NCBI RefSeq assembly: GCF_026241205.1 | Contig: NZ_JAPFQM010000001.1 | Span: 372,001 to 436,000 of the forward strand | Direction: 5' to 3' | Origin: Thermomicrobium sp. 4228-Ro | Lineage (GTDB): Bacteria > Chloroflexota > Chloroflexia > Thermomicrobiales > Thermomicrobiaceae | DNA length: 64,000 nucleotides | In this document: positions 8,584-16,704 of the stretch, one piece after another | Position numbering within the stretch: the stretch's first letter is position 1 | Layout: the number at the start of each line of letters is the position of its first letter | Notes under the pieces: model-generated | Seen by the model: only the letters and a program-made list of their open reading frames with translations | Database searches by the model: none | What the model was told of the DNA's origin: nothing | Program-made: the position numbers and the translations under genes

Positions 8584-10331
8584 TTCGGCATCTCCTGCAG
8601 AGCCCGATAGGCCGGTCGCGGACTCCAGTCGGTGTACACGACTGACCAGGGAAACTTCTCGTCACTGGGATCGGTGATGGTGCTGAAATTGAGGTTCCAC
8701 ACGAGCATCACACCGACCCATGGCCATTCGGTCCGCGCGATTTCGAACGCCCGCACCAGGTACTGGGCCTGCTGTTGCTCGCTGATGTAGTTCCCATACT
8801 CGTACCCGGGCGCCTGGTTGGCCGTCGACCACCCGAATTCGGTCAGCCAAACCTGCTTCGCGGCGTCCCCGTTCTCCACCATGACCTGCCGCAACTGCTC
8901 CGCGCGCCGGAAATAGAAGCTCGGGTGGTCCAGCCAACCTGGGCCGGGACCGGGCCGATCTGGCCACAGCGTATCAGGTGGGTTGAGCGTTCCGCCCGGA
9001 TGCGTCGCGAGATGATCGAAGTACTGCTTCACTTCACCGTTGTTATAGGCGTACACCATACGGAGGTATTCGACATCGTCGATCGCGATCGATGGATCCA
9101 TGACTCCCGTGGGCGTCAAGCCGCCGAACAGCACGATCGCGCGCGGATCGGACTTCTTGATTCCCTGGTACGCCACCTTCAGGAGGTTCACGTATCGCCC
9201 CACGTCGACATGTCCACCAGTCTCGTAGGCGAGGTTCTGCTCGTTCCAGATTTCCCACGCATGGACCTTTCCAGCATAGCGCTTGGCGAGGAACTCCATG
9301 AGTTTTCCATAGGAGGACGGGTCAGCCGGCATCATCCCGTTCGGATCCACCCACGTCGGAGGCGGTCCCACCACGCTGACGACGATCTTGACACCGTTCG
9401 CAGCTGCCGTGCCGATGATACGATCGAGAGCGTGCGTATCGTAGCGCCCTGGGCGCGTCTCGATGTCCCGCCAGATTGCCTGGAAGCGGATCCAGGAAAA
9501 GCCGGCTCCCTTTACCAGATCCATGGTTCGTTGGTTGAAGCCATCTCCGTCATGGTCGCCCCGCCAGGCGATGTTGAATCCATAGCCGACATGTGGGCCG
9601 TATTGCCGGTTGCGGATCGGATCGTACGGCGGCAGAGCTGGATCCTGCCGGGCGAGCGCCTCCTGAGGCGCTCCTCGCACTGCCAGATACTCTCGTCCGA
9701 GCAGGCCGAGCAGCACTTCATACGGCGTACCGGCATATTCGGGGTGATACTCGAAACGCGCCCGCTCGAAATACTGAACCGTGTGCACCGCCCCGTCACC
9801 AGCCGGCGGGGGCGGGTTCTGTTCGGAAAATTCCTCAGACAAGGGCAGGCCGAAGACCCGCCAGCCGCCGTAGCGATCCCAGTACGCCTTGAAACCGAAC
9901 GCCAGGGAGTGTCGAGTTTCTGGGAAATAGCGGCGGTCTCTCGTGTCGGGGAACCACTCGATCGGGCGGAAGGGTTCCTCGTCCTCGCGTCCGCTCACTC
10001 GCCAGGCTCCCACCCGGACGAGTTGCACTTCATCCTCGGTTCCGGCGGACTCGGGGTGATACTCGAAGACCGCCCGTTCGAAGTATTGTCGCCAGTAGCC
10101 GTCCTGCTTGAAAACACCGGTGATCGGGTAACCGAAGATGAAGAGACCGCCGTGCGTCTCCCAGAAACGGCGGAAGGGTCCTTGTACCCAGAAGCCTGTC
10201 TCGGAAAAGTAACGCGGCATTTCCAAATCTTCGGGAACGCTCGGTGCAGCTGCTCGAACGGGTAGCGGAGACGCAGGGGCGACCGAGCCGAGCAGCAGCC
10301 ATACCAGCGCGAGGCAACGCAGGATTTTCAC
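8580..10331 (-). CDS. Secreted protein with two FGYP modules and a clan GH-A glycosidase domain
   Basis: 583 residues from the GTG at 10331, chosen because it has a GAAGGGGG site and is followed at once by a signal peptide (MKILRCLALVWLLLGSVAP). Two repeats follow (about residues 38-115 and 125-230) with the pattern RYF.ET, W...GG, FGYP or FGLP and QYFERA.FEYHPE. The C-terminal 340 residues form a TIM-barrel of clan GH-A type. WEIWNEQNLAYE supplies the acid/base Glu and VWLTEFGWST the nucleophile Glu. The domain is closely related to the lipoprotein at 18857-20062. The substrate is unknown; GH39- or GH5-like families are the nearest in appearance. Modules may anchor the enzyme to wall or glycan (inference). 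Confidence 0.8.
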   Translation of the reverse strand: MKILRCLALVWLLLGSVAPASPLPVRAAAPSVPEDLEMPRYFSETGFWVQGPFRRFWETHGGLFIFGYPITGVFKQDGYWRQYFERAVFEYHPESAGTEDEVQLVRVGAWRVSGREDEEPFRPIEWFPDTRDRRYFPETRHSLAFGFKAYWDRYGGWRVFGLPLSEEFSEQNPPPPAGDGAVHTVQYFERARFEYHPEYAGTPYEVLLGLLGREYLAVRGAPQEALARQDPALPPYDPIRNRQYGPHVGYGFNIAWRGDHDGDGFNQRTMDLVKGAGFSWIRFQAIWRDIETRPGRYDTHALDRIIGTAAANGVKIVVSVVGPPPTWVDPNGMMPADPSSYGKLMEFLAKRYAGKVHAWEIWNEQNLAYETGGHVDVGRYVNLLKVAYQGIKKSDPRAIVLFGGLTPTGVMDPSIAIDDVEYLRMVYAYNNGEVKQYFDHLATHPGGTLNPPDTLWPDRPGPGPGWLDHPSFYFRRAEQLRQVMVENGDAAKQVWLTEFGWSTANQAPGYEYGNYISEQQQAQYLVRAFEIARTEWPWVGVMLVWNLNFSTITDPSDEKFPWSVVYTDWSPRPAYRALQEMPK

Positions 10332-10399
10332 CAATCCCCCCTTCCCCTGAAGGTCGACCCCTGTACGGCTACCGAAACATGCTGCCGGACAAGACACAA

Positions 10400-10425
10400 G
10401 AGAAGCGGCCAGCTACCCGCTTCTC
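10400..10425 (-). terminator. Intrinsic-terminator-like hairpin after the FHA operon
   Basis: Read on the minus strand, GAGAAGCGG pairs perfectly with CCGCTTCTC around an 8-nt loop and is followed by TTGTGTCTTG. It lies 66 nt behind the stop of the FhaB-like gene and before the GTG of the secreted glycosidase gene, so it separates two transcripts. Confidence 0.6.
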
Positions 10426-10491
10426 CTGCTCCCCGTTTTCCCTCATCCTAGCATCGGGAGTACACTCCTGCACGCACTCGCAAGCTGCCGT

Positions 10492-10944
10492 TCAGGGTGC
10501 CAGCACCAAACGGACATCACCGAGTTCGATCACATCCCCGTACCGCAGACCAGTCGGCGCCGTGACCGGTCGGCCGTTCACGCGCGTACCGTTCGTGCTC
10601 TTCAAATCGGTGATCCACCAGCGACCATGCTCCCAGGTGAGCTGCGCGTGTTCCGTCGAAACGAACGCATCATCGAGTCGGATCGTGCACGAAGGGTGAC
10701 GCCCGATCACGGTCACTGGATCGAGCGGTAACCGCGTACCGGGACGGAGCCCAGTCGTACCCGGCGACTGGACGATGAGATGGCCAGGCGGGCCACCACC
10801 CTCGCTGCTGCTGCTCGCCACAGCGGCCAGTTCACGAATCGTGATCCGCGCGATGAGGAAAATGAAAAAGTACAGCAGGAACGCGAAGACCAAACGGAGG
10901 AGCAGGACGAACCACTCGAACGGCAGCTGAACGAACCCGTCCAT
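10492..10944 (-). CDS. Membrane-anchored FHA-domain protein (FhaB-like)
   Basis: 150 residues. One N-terminal transmembrane helix (FVLLLRLVFAFLLYFFIFLIA) precedes a cytoplasmic FHA domain (VIGRHPSCTIRLDD, STEHAQLTW, DLKSTNGTRVNG). FHA domains bind phosphothreonine. The architecture and the FhaA-like neighbour match the actinobacterial FhaA-FhaB pair, which sits beside Ser/Thr kinase and cell-wall division genes. Here no PknA/PknB-type kinase is in the window, so the partner kinase must be elsewhere. The gap to the upstream gene is 9 nt. Confidence 0.85.
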   Translation of the reverse strand: MDGFVQLPFEWFVLLLRLVFAFLLYFFIFLIARITIRELAAVASSSSEGGGPPGHLIVQSPGTTGLRPGTRLPLDPVTVIGRHPSCTIRLDDAFVSTEHAQLTWEHGRWWITDLKSTNGTRVNGRPVTAPTGLRYGDVIELGDVRLVLAP

Positions 10945-10953
10945 CCGGCTGAC

Positions 10954-11700
10954 TCACGCCCCTGGAAGCGAGAACTCGAGTACGACGGTACCGAACACAA
11001 CTCGATCACCGTTGCGGAGTGGAGCACGCTCCACACGCATGCCGTTCACGAGCGTGCCGTTGGTCGAGCCTCGATCGATCACCTCGAATCGACCGTCCAC
11101 GTACTCGATCCGCGCATGGTGCCGGGATACATCGAGCGCTTCGAGGACAATGTCGTTGTCCAACGCGCGACCGATCGTCGTCACGCGCTTTCGGATCAGA
11201 TACGTCTGTCCGGTCAGCGGCCCCTCGACCACGCGGAGGAAGGCTCGCGGAACGTTGCCGGTATCTTGGAGGACGCGATAGACCTCCGTCCGCTGCCACG
11301 TTTGCCGCCCAGCGAAGTCGTCCGGAGGAAGCTCAGCCATTCTCGCCTCGACAACGACTTGCCGCCGCGGCACCGCCGGATCACCGACGAGTCGCACACG
11401 CACCTGGTCCACGAACCCGTAGTCACGCTCCTCAGCGATATCCAGCAACCATTCCTCGAGCTGGAGTGATAACGAGTCAGCGAAGTCCGCGAACTGCACG
11501 AAATCGTCAGGATGCAGCCGAACGAGGAAATCGTTCGGTACGATCGGTCCTTCCGGTGTGGCCAGCTGCTGGGCATCCATCGCGCGCTCGAGCCGGCGCG
11601 CGATCTCAGCCGGTTGGACCGTCGTCCGAAAGATTCGCCCGACGGTACCTTCCATCAAACGCTCGACGAAGTCTTCGAACTGCTGCAGCCGGTTCAGCAT
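10954..11700 (-). CDS. DUF3662/FHA-domain protein (FhaA-like)
   Basis: 248 residues. The N-terminal DUF3662 domain begins MLNRLQQFEDFVERLMEG and contains QPAEIARRLERAMD, the FhaA signature. The C-terminal FHA domain contains TTIGRALDNDIVLEALDVSRHH and RGSTNGTLVNGMRVER. In Actinobacteria FhaA binds phosphorylated MviN and controls peptidoglycan precursor export; whether that holds here is inference. It is first gene of a two-gene FHA operon, followed by the FhaB-like gene. Confidence 0.85.
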   Translation of the reverse strand: MLNRLQQFEDFVERLMEGTVGRIFRTTVQPAEIARRLERAMDAQQLATPEGPIVPNDFLVRLHPDDFVQFADFADSLSLQLEEWLLDIAEERDYGFVDQVRVRLVGDPAVPRRQVVVEARMAELPPDDFAGRQTWQRTEVYRVLQDTGNVPRAFLRVVEGPLTGQTYLIRKRVTTIGRALDNDIVLEALDVSRHHARIEYVDGRFEVIDRGSTNGTLVNGMRVERAPLRNGDRVVFGTVVLEFSLPGA

Positions 11701-11743
11701 CCCTCATCCCGTCACCCGTGGCGAGTATACGCTGCACCACCGG

Positions 11744-12775
11744 TCACGACCCCATGCTCCGACCGGAGCGCCAATCCCGCGGGAGTCGTGCCTGATAGGT
11801 ATCTTCGAGTAGCCCGCCATGTGCGAGCCGGGCAAAGAGCGACCGGCCTACCGGCTCCCCGGCCAGCACGTACGGTACGACGAGGTCGAACACTGAGACT
11901 CGACCGTACAGCTCGCAGCTCGCGAGCCCGAGGATGGGCACCTCGCTCCGGTAGGCAACCCAGAACATGGTTCCAGGATCGACCGGTGCACCACGCACCG
12001 CGAGTCGTGCACCGATCGGCCGAAGAGCCCGCAGGAATGCATCGTCCGGGTCGAGCATGATCGATCCAGCCGTCAAGACCAGCTCGATCCCCTGATCGAT
12101 CCACTCGGCGAGACGCTCGGCGATACGCTGCGCCTCGTCCCGGTCGAGTCGTGTCGTTTCGACGAGCTCAGCACCGAACCGGGCGAGTTTCTCGTGCAAG
12201 GCTCGTGCAGCGACATCGACGGCCGCTGGCCGCACTCGCTCGCCGGCTAGCAAAGCAACCCGGCGCAGTCGGAACGGTACAACCCGCACGACCGGTCGCC
12301 CACCGAGCTTGCCGAGCGCTCGCGCCAGTCGATCCTCAGGGACGAAGTAGGCCGGTGCCTTGACGATCGCGATCGTCTCACCCGGCTGTGCGACTCGCCC
12401 GTCGAGGACAGTCGCAACAAGCGCCAGCCCGCTTCGGACCAGCCGCTCGAGTCGCGTACTGTCGACGCGCACGACACCGGAGATCGACGCCCGCACATTG
12501 ACCTGTCCCTGATGCGGTGGGTCGAGTTCGGTACCATCCCCTGTCACAGCTTCGGCGATACGCGCGGAAGCAGCGTGCTGCTCGATTTCACCCGGGTCCG
12601 GAACTGCGATCGGCACACGAATGCCCGAATACCTCCCGATCTTTTCGAGAAACTGCTCGAGCGGAAGACCACGCCGAAATTGTTGCCGTCCGTCCGCTTC
12701 GAGAACGACATCGCGCCGCAAGATCGCACCAGCTGGGACGGGATCGCTTCCGACGACATACCAGGTTCGCCTCAT
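11744..12775 (-). CDS. Molybdopterin-binding-domain protein (MoeA/CinA-like fold)
   Basis: 343 residues from the ATG at 12775, which has an AAGGAG site; the frame stays open to 12865. The C-terminal half resembles the MoCF_biosynth domain of MoeA, MogA and CinA (RRVALLAGERVRP near the start, ELVLTAGSIMLDPDDAFLRAL, PVDPGTMFWVAY, VPILGLASCELYG). The first half (MRRTWYVVGSDPVPAGAILRRDVVLEADG) is not recognised. It is shorter than MoeA and lacks its domains I-II, so molybdate insertion is not assured. Mo-enzyme genes (37-41 kb) and a Mop protein (32.5 kb) in the same window fit a cofactor role. Confidence 0.65.
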   Translation of the reverse strand: MRRTWYVVGSDPVPAGAILRRDVVLEADGRQQFRRGLPLEQFLEKIGRYSGIRVPIAVPDPGEIEQHAASARIAEAVTGDGTELDPPHQGQVNVRASISGVVRVDSTRLERLVRSGLALVATVLDGRVAQPGETIAIVKAPAYFVPEDRLARALGKLGGRPVVRVVPFRLRRVALLAGERVRPAAVDVAARALHEKLARFGAELVETTRLDRDEAQRIAERLAEWIDQGIELVLTAGSIMLDPDDAFLRALRPIGARLAVRGAPVDPGTMFWVAYRSEVPILGLASCELYGRVSVFDLVVPYVLAGEPVGRSLFARLAHGGLLEDTYQARLPRDWRSGRSMGS

Positions 12776-12877
12776 GACCCGTTCTCCTTTCGATCCCTCG
12801 GCAAGCGTAGCGAAGGGCCGAGTACACTCAGTGAGCGGTCGGGTTGACCGCCCGGAGAAGCTCATCGAGGGATCATC

Positions 12878-13594
12878 ATGGCACTTTCATTCGGCTCCAG
12901 ACGGCCGATGCTCTCACCATCGATCTTGAACGCCGATTTCTCCCGCCTCGGAGCGATCGTCCAGGAACTCGAGCAGGCGGGCGCAGATGCTGTGCACCTC
13001 GACGTGATGGACGGCCGTTTCGTCCCGAACATCAGCTTCGGTATCCCGGTCGTTGCTGCAGTCCGGCGTTCGACACATTTGCCGCTGGACGTGCATCTCA
13101 TGGTTGTTGAGCCGGAACGCTACCTGTCCCAGTTCGCCGAGGCTGGCGCGACCCTCTTGACTATCCACGTCGAGGCGACCGTCCATCTGCATCGCACCGT
13201 CAGTGCGATCAAGGAACTCGGTCTCCTCGCTGGAGTCGCGCTGAACCCAGCAACACCCCTGGCTGCCATCGAGGAAATCCTCCCCTTCGTCGATCTGGTA
13301 CTCGTGATGACCGTCAACCCCGGCTTCGGTGGCCAGACCCTCATTCCGGCCGTACTGAAGAAAGTCGAACGGTTGCGTCGAGCGATCGACGACGCCGGAC
13401 TCTCGTGTCTCATTTCCGTCGACGGGGGAATCAAGCTGTCCAACCTGGAGTCCGTGCTGCGTGCGGGTGCCGACGTGATCGTGACTGGCTCAGCGCTCTT
13501 CGACAATCATAGCCCACCGGGTTCGCTCCTTCGGCTGTTCCGGGAGCGGCTGGACGCGGTCGTCGCGCGTGGAAGGCCGCCTTCCGGGCAATAA
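12878..13594 (+). CDS. rpe: Ribulose-phosphate 3-epimerase
   Basis: 238 residues. It interconverts ribulose 5-phosphate and xylulose 5-phosphate in the pentose phosphate pathway. Signature stretches are MLSPSILNADFSRLG, VHLDVMDGRFVPNISFG (metal-binding His and Asp), DVHLMV, VTVNPGFGGQ and SVDGGI (catalytic Asp). The ATG at 12878 adds ten residues before the conserved MLSPSILNADF; the internal ATG at 12908 is an alternative. It is divergent from the molybdopterin-domain gene with about 100 bp between them. Confidence 0.95.
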   Translation: MALSFGSRRPMLSPSILNADFSRLGAIVQELEQAGADAVHLDVMDGRFVPNISFGIPVVAAVRRSTHLPLDVHLMVVEPERYLSQFAEAGATLLTIHVEATVHLHRTVSAIKELGLLAGVALNPATPLAAIEEILPFVDLVLVMTVNPGFGGQTLIPAVLKKVERLRRAIDDAGLSCLISVDGGIKLSNLESVLRAGADVIVTGSALFDNHSPPGSLLRLFRERLDAVVARGRPPSGQ

Positions 13595-13624
13595 GGCTCG
13601 CGTGAACTAGCTGGAAGTGCAGCC

Positions 13625-13654
13625 TTGCACACCGGGTCCGGAGCGTGCTATACT
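13625..13654 (+). promoter_or_regulatory. Promoter for tRNA-Arg and tRNA-Ser
   Basis: TTGCAC (13625-13630) and TATACT (13649-13654) are 18 nt apart and end 46 nt upstream of the mature tRNA-Arg 5' end. Both elements are close to the sigma-70 consensus. Confidence 0.65.
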
Positions 13655-13700
13655 GTCGGGTGCCGGTGGCAGGGAACACCGGCAGACGAAACGAAAACGT

Positions 13701-13776
13701 GCGCCCGTAGCTCAGTGGATAGAGCGTTAGGTTGCGGACCTAAAGGTCGGGGGTTCGAGTCCCTCCGGGCGTACCA
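13701..13776 (+). tRNA. tRNA-Arg(GCG)
   Basis: A full cloverleaf is visible. The acceptor GCGCCCG pairs with CGGGCGT; the D-stem is GCTC/GAGC; the anticodon stem TTAGG/CCTAA encloses the loop TTGCGGA, giving anticodon GCG; the T-arm holds TTCGAGT. The discriminator is A and CCA is encoded (13774-13776). It reads CGC. Most bacteria read CGU/CGC/CGA with an A34 (inosine) tRNA instead, so G34 is unusual. Confidence 0.93.
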
Positions 13777-13814
13777 GGTATGCGTGCAGGGCTTCGGCCC
13801 TGCATCTGCCATGT

Positions 13815-13902
13815 GGAGGGGTGTCCGAGTGGTTTAAGGTGCCGCTCTCGAAAAGCGGTAGGCGTGACGAGCGCCTCGTGGGTTCGAATCCCACCCCCTC
13901 CG
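13815..13902 (+). tRNA. tRNA-Ser(CGA)
   Basis: The acceptor GGAGGGG pairs with CCCCTCC. The anticodon stem CCGCT/AGCGG encloses CTCGAAA, giving CGA, which reads UCG. A long class II variable arm follows, then T-arm GTGGG-TTCGAAT-CCCAC and discriminator G. CCA is not encoded. It is 38 nt after tRNA-Arg, probably in the same transcript. Confidence 0.95.
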
Positions 13903-14077
13903 CTCTCTCGCGCCGCTGCGCACTGACGAGTGTGCGGGCGCGTTTTTCGTTCTCGAAACCACGGGAGACAACTTCCCGCGTTATTCTGCATTCTGCTCCG
14001 CACCGACTGAAACGCGAGTCCATCTCAGAGCTTCCCCTTCCAGCATGCAAGAAAAGCGGTTCCCCCATAGTGTGCAA

Positions 14078-14628
14078 TCACCGGTCAAGCATTCTGCCGA
14101 GAAGCATCCGTGGCGCCCAGCTCGGGGCAACCAACACGCTGAGATATGGTCGATACCAGGCGACAAAGCCACCGAATGCGAAAGCCATTGCGGCGATGAG
14201 CCCACCGAGCCGAGAACGCCAGAGTACCTACGCCAGCGCACAGGTTCCGATAGCTGCCCAGAGGACATGGCTCGCAGCGAAGAATTCCATCCAGAAATAC
14301 GGGAGAAGCTCGGTGCTCCAGGACAGGAGATCCATCAGCAACGCCGGGGGATAGAACGACAAGGTCAGTGGATCAGCGACGATGGGATAGCCGCCGAGAA
14401 TGAAGGTGCCCAACAGGCAGACTCACCATCCACCAAAGCCCGGTGGAAGAACGCTCGGAACAGGTCGTGCTGGTCGATCAGGTCGTACGGAACGAGATAC
14501 TCTCGACGACCCAGGAGAGGCCAGAAAAAGAGCCCCCAGAACGATACAAGGAAAAGAAGATCGAGTACCAGCGACCAGGCATGCCGCATCCGCCGATGCA
14601 TCACACCGACGATGACCGGGCTCTTCAT
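14078..14628 (-). pseudogene. Decayed 5' fragment of a YfhO-like membrane protein gene
   Basis: Read leftwards from the ATG at 14628, a hydrophobic N-terminus (VLDLLFLVSFWGLFFWPLLG, then YLVPYDLIDQHDLFRAFF) leads to LVDGESACW. The family-typical continuation FILGGYPIVADPLTLSFYPP then lies in another frame, so a 1-nt indel near 14400 is implied. That frame meets an in-frame TAG (14228-14230) and resumes as VLWRSRLGGLIAAMAFAFGG and YRPYLSVLVAPSWAPRM before TGA at 14078. YfhO-type proteins have 700 or more residues; only about 180 remain. The likeness to YfhO (GESPLWNP...GGYPL.ADPQ..) is by recollection of the family. It lies between two tRNA-Ser genes. Confidence 0.7.
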
Positions 14629-14859
14629 CGTTCCGGACGAACCTGTTCCTGATCACGGCCGAGCAGGCAGAGCGCCTTCCACTGCGATGCGTTGACGGTC
14701 GGCCAGTGCGGAGCACGCCCCCTGCCGACACCAGCGTCCCAGACGCGGTCGGCGAGAGAGCTCGGCAGTGGCGCAGGCCGACGATGATCCGGTGCGTTCG
14801 CGCAGGAGGAGCACCTTCCCACACCGCAGAATGACCACGGCCTTTTGCACGCCACCCAT
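14629..14859 (-). pseudogene. Unrecognised decayed coding sequence between tRNA-Ser genes
   Basis: Two frames on the minus strand look coding but do not join. MGGVQKAVVILRCGKVLLLRE begins at 14859. A second frame ending WPTVNASQWKALCLLGRDQE stops at 14626-14628 and overlaps the ATG of the YfhO-like remnant in the ATGA manner of a real operon. The family cannot be named; a Nudix-like start is possible but weak. It is interpreted as an upstream gene that decayed together with the YfhO-like gene. Confidence 0.3.
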
Positions 14860-14925
14860 CGCTTGCTCCGGAGCGCATCGTCCAGGTAGACTTCAGTATT
14901 GGCACACGATCGATCAGCCTTGCGC

Positions 14926-15012
14926 GGAAGGGTCGCATAGTGGCCGAGTGCGCACGGCTGGAAACCGTGTGGGGGCGCAAGCCCCTCGTGGGTTCGAATC
15001 CCACCCCTTCCG
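14926..15012 (+). tRNA. tRNA-Ser(GGA)
   Basis: The acceptor GGAAGGG (14926-14932) pairs with CCCTTCC (15005-15011). The anticodon stem CACGG/CCGTG encloses CTGGAAA, giving GGA, which reads UCC and UCU. The class II variable arm GGGGGCGCAAGCCCC is clear and the T-arm reads GTGGG-TTCGAAT-CCCAC. The discriminator is G and no complete CCA is encoded. Confidence 0.95.
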
Positions 15013-15095
15013 CCGTGACGAGCCATCGGTGGGCAGAACGGGCCGGGTGCAAAGCCCGGCCCATGATGCGTCTTTCGATCCTGCCAGCCAGAAGT

Positions 15096-16550
15096 TCAAT
15101 ACGCACGCGCCCAAATGACCTGATACCGGCCAGGAGAACCACACACGAGGCACGGCTCCATTTCGGACGGTTGTTCGAACGGTATGCACCGGATCGTCGC
15201 CTTGGTTTCCGCCTTGACGCGGGCCTCACAGTCCGGGCTGCCGCACCAGAAAGCCCGATTGAATCCTGCGTGCGTCGCGACGCGCTCCTTCAACCGCTCG
15301 TAGTCTCGAACGTCCTCGGTATGCCGATCGAGCATCTCGCGAGCCGCTCGGAACAGGCTCGCCTGAATCGACGCGAGTTCCTGCTGCACGGCATCGACGA
15401 CATTCGCGATTGGTACCGTTCGACGCTGGCCCAGCACGTCACGCCGCACCAACGTGACCTGGTCGTTCGCCACGTCACGCGGCCCGATCTCCAGTCGGAT
15501 CGGTACCCCCTTGAGATCCCAGTCGTTGAACTTCCAACCGGGTGTCTTGTCGTCGCGGAGATCGGCATGGACACGAACCGTCCGTCGCAACATGGTGCGC
15601 ACGCGCTCGACCGCCTCTTCGACCTGGCGGCGCTCCTCGTCCTTGCGCCAGATCGGAACGATGACGACCTGGATCGGCGCCACGCGAGGCGGGAGTTTCA
15701 GGCCACGGTCGTCACCGTGCACCATCACCATCGCACCGATCGTCCGATGGGAGAGTCCCCAGCTGGTATTGAAGGCATACCGCCGCATTCCTTCTCGATC
15801 CAGGAACATGATCTCGAAGACCTTACCGAAATGATCCCCGAGGTTATGCGAAGTGGCGGATTGCAGGGCCCAGTGCTTGCCACCCATCATCGCCTCGATG
15901 GTGTAGGTGCGGAGCGCACCAGCGAACTTTTCCGATTCGGTCTTCTGCCCCGGAATGACCGGAATCGCGAGTTCGGACTCGACGAAGTCCCGGTAGACCT
16001 CGAGCATCAATCGAGCCCGTTCTTCCGCCTCTTCCAGCGAAGCGTGGACGGTATGGCCCTCCTGCCAGAGAAACTCCAGTGTACGGAGAAACGCGCGTGG
16101 ACGCTCCTCCCAACGGACGACGCTGCACCACTGGTTGATCAGGATGGGCAAATCGCGGTAGGACTGTACCCAGCGCGCGAACATCGGGCAGATGATCGAC
16201 TCGGAAGTCGGACGAACGGCCAACGGCTCCTCGAGTTCCTTGTCGCCGCCGCGCGTGACCCAAGCGACCTCCGGCGCGAATCCCTGGATATGCTCCGCCT
16301 CACGCTCGAGGTAACTCTTCGGGATGAAGAGCGGGAAATAGGCATTCTGCACGCCCGTCGCCTTGATCCGGCGGTCGAGTTCGGCTTGCATGTTCTCCCA
16401 GAGGGCAAAGCCATAGGGCCTGATCACCCGGGTGCCGCGTACCGGCGACTCGTCCGCCAGCTCAGCCTTTTGGATCACTTCGACGTACCAGCGGTCGAAA
16501 TCGTCTTCTTGCTCGATGAGTTCCTCGACGTACTTCCGCTCCGTCGTCAT
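15096..16550 (-). CDS. proS: Prolyl-tRNA synthetase, archaeal/eukaryote-like short type
   Basis: 484 residues, the length of the archaeal-type ProRS that lacks the bacterial editing insertion. Class II motifs are visible: IRPYGFALWENMQAELDRR (motif 1), QWCSVVRWEERPRAFLRTLEF (motif 2) and SWGLSHRTIGAMVMVHGDD (motif 3). RPTSESIICP binds substrate. An anticodon-binding domain follows, then the C-terminal zinc-binding domain with CGSPDCE and CLVCGSPG, ending in the conserved Tyr. The ATG at 16550 has a GGGGGAG site. Loss of INS editing implies that Ala-tRNA(Pro) would be cleared by a stand-alone factor, not seen here. Confidence 0.95.
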   Translation of the reverse strand: MTTERKYVEELIEQEDDFDRWYVEVIQKAELADESPVRGTRVIRPYGFALWENMQAELDRRIKATGVQNAYFPLFIPKSYLEREAEHIQGFAPEVAWVTRGGDKELEEPLAVRPTSESIICPMFARWVQSYRDLPILINQWCSVVRWEERPRAFLRTLEFLWQEGHTVHASLEEAEERARLMLEVYRDFVESELAIPVIPGQKTESEKFAGALRTYTIEAMMGGKHWALQSATSHNLGDHFGKVFEIMFLDREGMRRYAFNTSWGLSHRTIGAMVMVHGDDRGLKLPPRVAPIQVVIVPIWRKDEERRQVEEAVERVRTMLRRTVRVHADLRDDKTPGWKFNDWDLKGVPIRLEIGPRDVANDQVTLVRRDVLGQRRTVPIANVVDAVQQELASIQASLFRAAREMLDRHTEDVRDYERLKERVATHAGFNRAFWCGSPDCEARVKAETKATIRCIPFEQPSEMEPCLVCGSPGRYQVIWARAY

Positions 16551-16704
16551 CGCTCGTACTCCCCCAGGGAAACTCCAGCACCATGCTCGCCATCACCGCG
16601 CTCGCGTAGAATGCGCAGGGGCTCTGTCGGGGCGGACATCGGTTCGTTCTCGACGCTGAGTATACCTGTCTGTCCGCGGTACGGAGCCGAAACGGGGGGC
16701 CGAG

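Noticed and set aside
8775-10265. 496-codon open frame on the + strand
   Set aside because: It is antisense to the exported glycosidase gene, which has a signal peptide and catalytic motifs.
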